DNA of 8,531 bases from Chlamydiota bacterium. GTDB lineage: Bacteria; Chlamydiota; Chlamydiia; Chlamydiales; Waddliaceae. The position numbers were made by a program, and so were the translations under genes. The DNA is taken from NCBI GenBank assembly GCA_011065005.1, contig JAAKFP010000085.1, positions 1-8,531 on the forward strand, given 5' to 3'. Numbering within the stretch: position 1 is the first letter of the stretch; each line of letters starts with the position of its first letter. Shown in pieces: positions 1-7,182 of the stretch. The notes beneath the pieces were generated by a model. It did no database searches. It was not told the DNA's origin and saw only the letters and a list, made by a program, of their open reading frames with translations.

Positions 1-89
1 AGCTCTTCAGTTGCGAGGCGCAAATCTGCAGTCAACTTATTAGTTTCCAAAGATTTGCAACAAAGCAAGTGAAGATGATAGGACAGCAT
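1..89 (-). CDS. Possible 5' end of ptsI (PTS enzyme I), partial
   Basis: Downstream of ptsH on the same strand, an open frame runs from an ATG at 89 off the left edge of the window (29 complete codons, no stop). Its visible end reads LTADLRLATEEL. I suggest ptsI only because ptsI commonly follows ptsH and does so in Chlamydia as I recall; none of the diagnostic enzyme I motifs falls inside the window. The ATG at 89 has no good ribosome binding site. In-frame TTG codons further in, such as the one just before TADLRL with GGAAA about 9 nt upstream, could be the true start. The frame is short enough to be open by chance, so both the gene and its start are tentative. Confidence 0.3.
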   Translation of the reverse strand, partial: MLSYHLHLLCCKSLETNKLTADLRLATEE

Positions 90-118
90 AAATGTAAAAG
101 TTATTTTTTCTAGCTTCC

Positions 119-418
119 TTAATAAGTGATATAAAACTGCTTTTCAGCAAGATCGATCAATGAGGCCACAACCTCCTCAGCATCTTCTCCAAAAGCAGAC
201 ACTGTGATCTTTGCACCTTTTATTGCCGCAAGCATCAAAATTCCTAATATGGATTTCGCATTAACTTCCATCTTTTGATACCTGAGAAGCACCTCTGACT
301 TGAAAGCAGAAGTGCATCTGACGATCTCTGTTGAGGGTCTGGTATGAAGTCCTCTATCATTCTTTACGATGAATGACCCCTTAACCTGGCACTCCTTCTT
401 CTGTGCGATCATAACCAT
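119..418 (-). CDS. ptsH: HPr family phosphocarrier protein
   Basis: HPr is the small cytoplasmic phosphocarrier of the phosphotransferase system, accepting phosphate from enzyme I on a histidine. The 99-residue product has the signature GLHTRPSTEI at 23-32, with H25 as the phospho-acceptor histidine, and a VNAKSILGIL segment at 52-61 in which S56 sits at the regulatory serine that HPr kinase modifies in other bacteria. The C-terminal part (GAKITVSAFGEDAEE, 68-82) is also typical. The family is usually 85-90 residues; the extra residues are at the N terminus. I prefer the ATG at 418 because GAGG lies 7 nt upstream; a second ATG two codons later is possible. It is transcribed divergently from pepF. 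Chlamydiae are known to carry a reduced PTS, so a regulatory role is as likely as sugar uptake; that is inference. Confidence 0.93.
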   Translation of the reverse strand: MVMIAQKKECQVKGSFIVKNDRGLHTRPSTEIVRCTSAFKSEVLLRYQKMEVNAKSILGILMLAAIKGAKITVSAFGEDAEEVVASLIDLAEKQFYITY

Positions 419-530
419 ACGTAAACCTCAATTCTTAAGTTTTAAATTCAAATCTTACGTCTTTTGTCTTTTTGTGTACCTACAAGGATACGGTACTCCC
501 TATTTACATGCAATTATTTTTTTCCACTTC

Positions 531-559
531 TTGAAAAATAGGGTTATCGATACTATTTA
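531..559 (+). promoter_or_regulatory. Weak candidate promoter for pepF
   Basis: TTGAAA at 531-536 matches the -35 consensus at 5 of 6 positions. At 17-nt spacing the -10 position holds TATTTA (554-559), which matches only 3 of 6. A start of transcription near 566 would leave a short leader before the pepF ATG at 588. AT-rich DNA gives such matches often, so this is only a candidate. I saw no convincing promoter for the divergent ptsH gene in 419-530. Confidence 0.22.
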
Positions 560-573
560 TGCCGAAACAAGAA

Positions 574-578
574 AGGAG
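574..578 (+). promoter_or_regulatory. Ribosome binding site fixing the pepF start
   Basis: AGGAG ends 9 nt before the ATG at 588. The reading frame is open upstream as far as an ATG at 369, but that stretch overlaps ptsH on the other strand and lacks similarity to PepF. This site is the main reason for starting PepF at 588. Confidence 0.8.
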
Positions 579-587
579 TACAGGAAT

Positions 588-2414
588 ATGGTTATCTCTC
601 GAGATCAAGTACCTAAAGATGACAGTTGGAATGTGGAGGCGTTATATCCTACCTTCAAAGACTGGCAAAAAGAATTTGTGGAGAGGTTCCCAGAAGAGAA
701 ACAACCTCGCTGGCCAGAGATTGCCTCTTTTAAAGGGAGGCTCGGCGAGAGTACTGATACCCTGAAAGCCGCCATCGAGTGTTTGCTGCATATTGAAAGA
801 ACAGTAGAAAAGCTCTTCACCTATGCCCATTTGCGACATGACGAAGACATTGCAAATGATGAACATAAAGCTGCTTACCAACAAATCCTTGGGATCTACC
901 ACGACTTTGCACAAGAATCCGCGTGGTTTGAACCTGAAATCCTGACTCTCTCAAACGACAAAATCGACAATTTTCTTTCTTCACCAGAACTTAAAGAATA
1001 CCGGTTCCACCTCGAAAAAATTCTACGAATAAAAAAACACACGCTTTCCGCAGAAAAAGAAGAGTTATTGGCTCTTGCTGGAAACGCTCTACAATCCCCT
1101 CTCAAGGCATTTTCAGCAATCAATGATGCGGATTTCAAATTCGGGAAAGTTTCAGATAGCGAAGGTGTTGAAAAAGAAATTTCCCACGCGTCTTATGGGA
1201 TCTTCATTCGTGAACAAGATCGCCTTCTAAGAAAACATGCCTTCACGAAGTACTATGCAAAATATTCCGAATTCGAAAACACATTGGCAGAACTAATCAA
1301 TGGCCAGGTACAAAGTCACCTTTTGAATGCCCGCGCGCGAAACTATTCTTCCTGTTTGGAAGCGGCATTATTCCCAAATAATATCGATCCGGAAGTCTGC
1401 CATTCTCTCATTCAAGCGGTAAACAGCAACATACACACCCTGCACAAGTATGTAGATCTAAGAAAAAAAGTTCTGGGTCTTGATGAACTCCACCTCTACG
1501 ATATGTATGTTCCTCTAACGAGTGAAATCGACCTCAAGATGTCTTACGAAGAAGCTGAAGAAGTTATCATCGACGCAGTCACCCCTTTAGGCACTGATTA
1601 CCAAAACGCAATAAGGAAAGGTTTTCTCAAAGAGCGCTGGGTGGATCGTTATGAAAATCAAAACAAACGCTCCGGAGCTTACTCCAGCGGCTGCTATGAT
1701 AGCATGCCTTACATTCTAATGAATTATAAGGGGTTACTGCGTGACGTATTCACCTTAGCTCATGAGGCTGGACATAGCATGCACAGTCTTCTCAGTCATC
1801 AGAACCAGCCTTACCACTATTGCCAATACCCCATCTTCCTGGCAGAGGTTGCTTCCACCTTTAATGAAGATCTTCTAACCCGCACACTCTTGCAGAAATT
1901 TCAGAAGAAGGGAGAAAAAATCTATTTGATCAATCAAAAAATAGAAGATATCCGTACGACACTGTTCCGACAAACCATGTTTGCGGAGTTCGAACTTCTC
2001 ATTCATGAATACGCCGAAAAGAACATTCCCCTGACTCCGACCCTTCTCAAGGAGGAATTTCGCAAGCTAAACCGCAAATACTATGGTGATTCTGTGGTTA
2101 TCGACCCAGAGATCGATATCGAATGGGCGCGAATCCCCCATTTTTACTACAACTTCTACGTTTATCAATATGCCACAGGGATCAGTGCTGCCCTGACTCT
2201 GAGTGACCGCGTCGTCAATGGAGGAGACAAAGAACGGGAAGATTACTTATCTTTCCTCAAAGGGGGAGGCAGTCGTTATCCCATCGATCTTCTAGAGCTT
2301 GCAGGTGTCAACATGCGTGACCCGCAGCCCGTGCAGCAAGCGATCAAGAAGTTTGCGGATTTGGTCGATCAGTTGGAGGATTTATTGGAACCTTCCGATT
2401 TAGCACTTAAATGA
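588..2414 (+). CDS. pepF: Oligoendopeptidase F, M3 family zinc metallopeptidase
   Basis: PepF is a cytoplasmic zinc peptidase of family M3 that cuts short oligopeptides, probably in peptide recycling. From the ATG at 588 the product has 608 residues, matching the family and the chlamydial protein as I remember it. The N terminus (DDSWNVEALYPTFKDW) is typical of PepF. The zinc site is HEAGH at 392-396: H392 and H396 bind zinc and E393 is the catalytic base. E420 in AEVASTFNE, 28 residues after H392, is the expected third ligand. The C-terminal substrate-site segment HFYYNFYVYQYATG is at 518-531. No motif is missing. The gene lies 95 nt upstream of groES on the same strand, and its last codons and stop lie inside the CIRCE operator. 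Confidence 0.96.
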   Translation: MVISRDQVPKDDSWNVEALYPTFKDWQKEFVERFPEEKQPRWPEIASFKGRLGESTDTLKAAIECLLHIERTVEKLFTYAHLRHDEDIANDEHKAAYQQILGIYHDFAQESAWFEPEILTLSNDKIDNFLSSPELKEYRFHLEKILRIKKHTLSAEKEELLALAGNALQSPLKAFSAINDADFKFGKVSDSEGVEKEISHASYGIFIREQDRLLRKHAFTKYYAKYSEFENTLAELINGQVQSHLLNARARNYSSCLEAALFPNNIDPEVCHSLIQAVNSNIHTLHKYVDLRKKVLGLDELHLYDMYVPLTSEIDLKMSYEEAEEVIIDAVTPLGTDYQNAIRKGFLKERWVDRYENQNKRSGAYSSGCYDSMPYILMNYKGLLRDVFTLAHEAGHSMHSLLSHQNQPYHYCQYPIFLAEVASTFNEDLLTRTLLQKFQKKGEKIYLINQKIEDIRTTLFRQTMFAEFELLIHEYAEKNIPLTPTLLKEEFRKLNRKYYGDSVVIDPEIDIEWARIPHFYYNFYVYQYATGISAALTLSDRVVNGGDKEREDYLSFLKGGGSRYPIDLLELAGVNMRDPQPVQQAIKKFADLVDQLEDLLEPSDLALK

Positions 2415-2426
2415 TGTTAGTGCTAA
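2400..2426 (+). promoter_or_regulatory. CIRCE operator (HrcA binding site) upstream of groESL
   Basis: The sequence reads TTAGCACTT, nine bases, TAGTGCTAA. The CIRCE consensus is TTAGCACTC-N9-GAGTGCTAA, so each half-site matches 8 of 9 and the N9 spacing is exact. The palindrome extends two pairs outward, giving perfect 10-bp arms at 2398-2407 and 2419-2428. CIRCE is the operator of the heat-shock repressor HrcA, which controls groE and dnaK operons in chlamydiae and many other bacteria, so heat-inducible repression of groESL is expected. The left half-site encodes the last PepF residues and the pepF stop (2412-2414) lies in the spacer. I could not place the groE promoter with confidence; TTGCAG (2434) and TATTTT (2457) with 17-nt spacing is a weak option. 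Confidence 0.93.
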
Positions 2427-2509
2427 ATTTGGCTTGCAGAAAAACCCCAAACCAGTTATTTTTACTTGTGAATTGATAAGAACCTAAATGGAAAAAGGAG
2501 TTTTTAACC

Positions 2510-2836
2510 ATGACTCAAACTAAGGAAATGAATCCCACACAAAAAACAAAATTACAACCCCTCGGCAATCGAGTCCTCGTCAAGCGCTTGGAAGCAGAAG
2601 AAACCCTAAAAGGGGGCATCCTTCTCCCTGAAACCGCGAAAAAGAAACAAGAACAAGCCGAAATTATTGCTATCGGTACTGGTAAAAAGGACAAGCAAGG
2701 CAACGCGATACCGATTGCTGTTAAAGTCGGAGATATCGTTTTGATGGAGAAATACTCAGGTCAAGAAATCACCATTAAGGATGAAGAGTTTATCATCGTC
2801 AAAGCTGACGACTTGATTGCAATCATCGAAAAGTAA
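2510..2836 (+). CDS. groES: Co-chaperonin GroES (Hsp10)
   Basis: GroES forms the seven-membered lid of the GroEL folding chamber in the cytoplasm. The 108-residue product starts its conserved body at LQPLGNRVLVKR (15-26). The mobile loop that docks on GroEL follows, with GGILLPETAKKK at 35-46, in which ILL takes the place of the usual hydrophobic tripeptide (IVL in E. coli). VGDIVLMEKYSGQEI and a final IVKADDLIAIIEK complete the fold. It is about 11 residues longer than E. coli GroES because of a polar N-terminal extension; chlamydial GroES has a similar one as I recall. AAAGGAG lies 9 nt before the ATG. It is the first gene after CIRCE, with groEL 26 nt downstream, so the two are co-transcribed. 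Confidence 0.97.
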   Translation: MTQTKEMNPTQKTKLQPLGNRVLVKRLEAEETLKGGILLPETAKKKQEQAEIIAIGTGKKDKQGNAIPIAVKVGDIVLMEKYSGQEITIKDEEFIIVKADDLIAIIEK

Positions 2837-2844
2837 ATTTTTAA

Positions 2845-4485
<1,641 letters not shown>

Positions 4486-4486
4486 C

Positions 4487-4522
4487 AAAAAAAAGCCCAC
4501 CCCCACGGGGTGGGCTTTTTTT
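4487..4522 (+). terminator. Strong rho-independent terminator after groEL, probably bidirectional
   Basis: A perfect 9-bp GC-rich stem, GCCCACCCC (4495-4503) with GGGGTGGGC (4507-4515), closes on a 3-nt loop CAC. It is followed by seven T (4516-4522) and preceded by eight A (4487-4494), so it would also work for transcripts arriving on the minus strand. It begins one base after the groEL stop codon. Confidence 0.95.
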
Positions 4523-4530
4523 CCCATCAA

Positions 4531-4614
4531 CTAAAATCTTTCTTTGCAGGCAACGTTGGTTCCGCCCGAGGCTGCATGCTGCTTCACGGCTTGACCGTCC
4601 GCGGCGAATTCCAC
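4531..4614 (-). other. Short protein-like frame, possible gene remnant
   Basis: On the minus strand a frame is open from just after a stop at 4645-4647 to a TAG at 4531-4533. The only usual start is a GTG at 4614 (27 codons), without a properly spaced ribosome binding site. The predicted peptide (VEFAADGQAV, ending NVACKERF) has an ordinary protein-like composition, and the stretch about 4550-4610 looks richer in G+C than its surroundings. Its stop lies 9 bp from the bidirectional groEL terminator, the position expected for the 3' end of a convergent gene. I do not recognise the peptide. It may be the tail of a decayed gene, part of an imported segment, or chance. Confidence 0.18.
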
Positions 4615-4659
4615 TTCCTTTTTTATATGTAGTGTAGTAACAAATTAGGAACTTTACAT

Positions 4660-4776
4660 CCGTTCAGTCACCATATTAACCGCGAAGAACGCGAAGAAAG
4701 CAAAGAATACGCGAAGAAATAAAAAAACTTCGCGTTTTCTTCGCTTCCTTCGCGATTAACTAAGTGGGCTGAACGG
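4660..4776. repeat. Imperfect inverted repeat element with CGCGAAGAA units (REP/MITE-like)
   Basis: The element is bounded by CCGTTCAG (4660-4667) and its exact complement CTGAACGG (4769-4776). Inward the arms stay complementary with mismatches and small gaps: TTAACCGCGAAG on the left faces CTTCGCGATTAAC on the right. The centre is a perfect 8-bp stem, ACGCGAAG (4709-4716) with CTTCGCGT (4728-4735), around an 11-nt A-rich loop. The left arm holds CGCGAAGAA at 4681, 4690 and 4710, plus a degenerate copy at 4699. The flanks TTACAT (left) and TTACGT (right) might be a worn target duplication. There is no room for a transposase, so it would be non-autonomous. As RNA it would form a long hairpin. 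Confidence 0.75.
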
Positions 4777-4797
4777 TTACGTAAATTTATACTGTCC

Positions 4798-4826
4798 TTG
4801 AAGGAAATGCTCATAGAAAATACAAT
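4798..4826 (+). promoter_or_regulatory. Sigma70-type promoter for the hydrolase-MurF-like-Ddl operon
   Basis: TTGAAG (4798-4803, 4 of 6) and TACAAT (4821-4826, 5 of 6 to TATAAT) are separated by exactly 17 nt, and the region is AT-rich. Transcription would start near 4833, about 20 nt before the TTG start codon. It lies between the inverted repeat and the first gene of the operon, and the strong terminator after groEL makes read-through from upstream unlikely, so a separate promoter is needed here. Confidence 0.6.
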
Positions 4827-4842
4827 TACAAATCTAATATCT

Positions 4843-4848
4843 GGAGGG
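4843..4848 (+). promoter_or_regulatory. Ribosome binding site supporting a TTG start
   Basis: GGAGGG ends 4 nt before the TTG at 4853 (GGAGG core ends 5 nt before it). An in-frame stop at 4835-4837 excludes longer forms except an unlikely CTG overlapping this site, and the next in-frame ATG lies inside the conserved LLMLHGWG strand, so TTG is the only sensible start. Confidence 0.75.
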
Positions 4849-4852
4849 TACC

Positions 4853-5596
4853 TTGCACACTACACAAATCGCAGGAGATGGCACTCCCCTTCTCATGTTG
4901 CATGGCTGGGGGCAATCGCAAGAAAATTTGCATCCTCTCGCAGAACTCCTTGCACCCATTTCTCAGCCACATCTCATCGACCTCCCGGGTTTCGGAAAAT
5001 CAGAACCTCCACCATCCGTTTGGAGTGCCTTCGATTATGCGGACGAGATGATCCGCTACCTCGACATGCAAAAGATTGAAAAGGTTTCTCTTTTAGGACA
5101 TTCCTTTGGAGGCAAAGTCGCCATGTGTATAGCAATACGCTATCCTCAGAGAGTGCACCGCCTCATCCTTCTGGCCCCTTCGGGATTAAAACCAAAGCGA
5201 AGGATCTCCCAGAAAATACGTATAAAGCTGATCATTACAGTGGGAAAGCTGCTAAAATCGTATGACAATATTTCTGGCTCACAACACTATGGCAGTCATT
5301 TTATCCCCCGCTTTGGGTCAAGTGATTACCAAAACGCAGGAATCATGCGACCGATACTAGTGCGATCGGTCAACGAAGATCTTTCCTCCGACGTCCAACA
5401 AATCCACTGTCCAACACTAATCCTTTGGGGAAAGAATGACACAGAAACTCCCCCCGAAATTGGTTGTCGACTGCACAGCCTGATCACCGGAGCAAAATTG
5501 GTTCTGTTTCCTTATCACGGACATCACCTCTTTCAGGATGTTGGATCCCACCTTTGCGCAACCTATATCCGTCCCTTTTTGCAGGAGACCAAATGA
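4853..5596 (+). CDS. Alpha/beta hydrolase of unknown substrate, first gene of the operon
   Basis: This 247-residue protein has an alpha/beta hydrolase fold. The oxyanion-hole segment LLMLHGWG is at 13-20 and the nucleophile elbow is LLGHSFGG with S84. The acid is probably D196 in WGKND, and the histidine H224 in YHGHHLF (H225 is the alternative). No signal peptide or membrane segment is seen, so it should be cytoplasmic. A lysine/arginine-rich stretch (KPKRRISQKIRIK) in the cap region could contact membrane phospholipids; that is inference. The substrate cannot be told from sequence: esterase, thioesterase and amidase activities all occur in this fold. Its stop overlaps the next gene's start as ATGA, so it is translationally coupled to the MurF-like ligase, which suggests a step in cell-wall peptide metabolism. 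Confidence 0.88.
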   Translation: MHTTQIAGDGTPLLMLHGWGQSQENLHPLAELLAPISQPHLIDLPGFGKSEPPPSVWSAFDYADEMIRYLDMQKIEKVSLLGHSFGGKVAMCIAIRYPQRVHRLILLAPSGLKPKRRISQKIRIKLIITVGKLLKSYDNISGSQHYGSHFIPRFGSSDYQNAGIMRPILVRSVNEDLSSDVQQIHCPTLILWGKNDTETPPEIGCRLHSLITGAKLVLFPYHGHHLFQDVGSHLCATYIRPFLQETK

Positions 5597-7182
5597 TCTA
5601 CTGGACCTCTCTAACCTTTTTCTTGCTTAGCTGCATTCTCTTTACCATCAAACGACTCTTGCGCTATCTTCGATACCTACAGCAGGAAGAATACAGCCCA
5701 GGACGCTTTCTCCATTGGGTGTGGCAACATCGCGCTTTCGATCGTCGTGGCTCACTGGTTCTCCTTCTGATGGGACTCTGTTTCCCTTTCTTCCCTTATC
5801 TTTCACAGTTCATCGGTTCTCTCTGTATCATTGGAATTTCACTTTGGGAAGAAGATCCCCGAAAGAAAGGAAAGTTGCGGCTTATCATGACACCACGAGC
5901 TCAACGCATATACTTTGCAGCTCTTTCGGTTTATTTCTTGATGCAGGTTCCTGCACTTCTACTTTCACAAAATCTGTTCTGGGTCGTGCAGATCTTTCTG
6001 TTCCAACTCACACCATTATGGCTCGTAGTTTCCGTATCCTTGCTATCTTGGGACGAAAGCCGCCGACAAAAAAAACTCATTCTCGAAGCCAAGCAACGTT
6101 TTGCTGAAACATCTCCCTATGTCATCGGAATCACCGGCAGCTATGGAAAAACCAGCACAAAGGATGCTTTGGGCAACATTCTTCAAGTTGCCCTAGCTCC
6201 AACATTCTGGCCCGAAAAAGGGGTCAACACCCCCATGGGAATCACTCGTGAGATTCGTACAAAACTGTTCCCTGGAGCGGAGTACGCGGTCATCGAAATG
6301 GGAGCATACGGTCGAGGTTCGATCAAAAGGCTATGTGCCCTCACACCCCCACATGCCGGCATTATTACTGGTATTGGCATTGCTCATCTTGACCGCTTTG
6401 GAGATCAACAAACCATACAACGCGCCAAGGGAGAACTCGCTCAAGCAATCCCGGAAGAGGGAATCCTTGTTTGCAATGGTGACAACCCAGGAGCGCGCAA
6501 TATCGCCAAAGATAATCCAAAAGCGCAAACCCTTTTGTATGGCTTTGACAACAAAGAGAACGACCTAGATTGCTGGATCTCTTCAGCCGACACAACCCCC
6601 AACGGATCGTTGTTTACACTGCACTGGAAGGAAACCTCCTACGAAGGAACCACTCCCCTACTAGGTACGCCCGCCCTTTCCAATATTGCTGCCGCATTCA
6701 CTATGGCGTGCGCTCTTGGCACACAACCAGAATTTGCCCTCGCCGCCATCGCAAATCTAAAATCGGTAAACAATCGATTGGAACTGCATAAAGATGAAGA
6801 GATCACTTATCTAAAAGATGCCTACAATTCGAATCCAGAGGGTTTTGCCTCAGCACTGGAAGTGCTTTCAACCATTCCCGCAAAAAGTCGAATCCTGATG
6901 ACTCCCGGCATGATTGAACTTGCCAACCAAAATTATGAACAACACGAGAAAATTGGTCGGAAAGCAGCGCAAGTATGTGATTTAGCCATCATCGTAGGAA
7001 CCACAAATCGTGAAAGCCTGACCAGAGGACTACAATTAGGCGGAATGCCTTCAGAGAAAATCGTGCATACGCAAAATCGCGATCAAGCGTTTCAGGAGCT
7101 TCATTCTCACTTAGAAGCGGGAGATGCTGTGCTCATTGAAAATGATTTACCCGATCTTTTTGAAACCGCGGAGAAATTCTAG
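5593..7182 (+). CDS. Membrane-anchored MurF-like Mur ligase
   Basis: The 529-residue product joins an N-terminal membrane region to a Mur ligase. Hydrophobic segments lie near 2-19, 54-84, 105-124 and 127-152. The ATPase domain follows: P-loop GITGSYGKTSTK (179-190, K186), NTPMG (212-216), EMGA (235-238), AHLDRFG (264-270) and AKGEL (278-282). The C-terminal domain has DAYNSNPEG (409-417), the MurF form of this motif. MurF joins D-Ala-D-Ala to UDP-MurNAc-tripeptide, but normal MurF (about 450 residues) starts with a UDP-substrate domain that is replaced here, so the acceptor may differ, perhaps a lipid-linked precursor; that is inference. TPGMIEL and a terminal ENDLPD (516-521) recall a subfamily I associate with candidate-phyla and clostridial genomes. 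The ATG at 5593 has AGGAG 5 nt upstream and overlaps the hydrolase stop. It is probably not the cell's only MurF. Confidence 0.88.
   Translation: MIYWTSLTFFLLSCILFTIKRLLRYLRYLQQEEYSPGRFLHWVWQHRAFDRRGSLVLLLMGLCFPFFPYLSQFIGSLCIIGISLWEEDPRKKGKLRLIMTPRAQRIYFAALSVYFLMQVPALLLSQNLFWVVQIFLFQLTPLWLVVSVSLLSWDESRRQKKLILEAKQRFAETSPYVIGITGSYGKTSTKDALGNILQVALAPTFWPEKGVNTPMGITREIRTKLFPGAEYAVIEMGAYGRGSIKRLCALTPPHAGIITGIGIAHLDRFGDQQTIQRAKGELAQAIPEEGILVCNGDNPGARNIAKDNPKAQTLLYGFDNKENDLDCWISSADTTPNGSLFTLHWKETSYEGTTPLLGTPALSNIAAAFTMACALGTQPEFALAAIANLKSVNNRLELHKDEEITYLKDAYNSNPEGFASALEVLSTIPAKSRILMTPGMIELANQNYEQHEKIGRKAAQVCDLAIIVGTTNRESLTRGLQLGGMPSEKIVHTQNRDQAFQELHSHLEAGDAVLIENDLPDLFETAEKF

Noticed and set aside
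20..58. Inverted repeat GCAAATCT / AGATTTGC near the left edge.
   Set aside because: Only 8 bp with a 23-nt loop and no T run on either side; it lies inside a possible ptsI coding start and could easily be chance.
369..587. Extension of the pepF reading frame upstream to an ATG at 369.
   Set aside because: It overlaps ptsH on the opposite strand, has no PepF similarity, and the ATG at 588 has an excellent ribosome binding site and gives the family length.
4798..5079. Plus-strand frame starting at an ATG-like site near the promoter and overlapping the hydrolase.
   Set aside because: It overlaps the -35 box at its start and runs out of frame through the conserved hydrolase core; the hydrolase frame explains the region.
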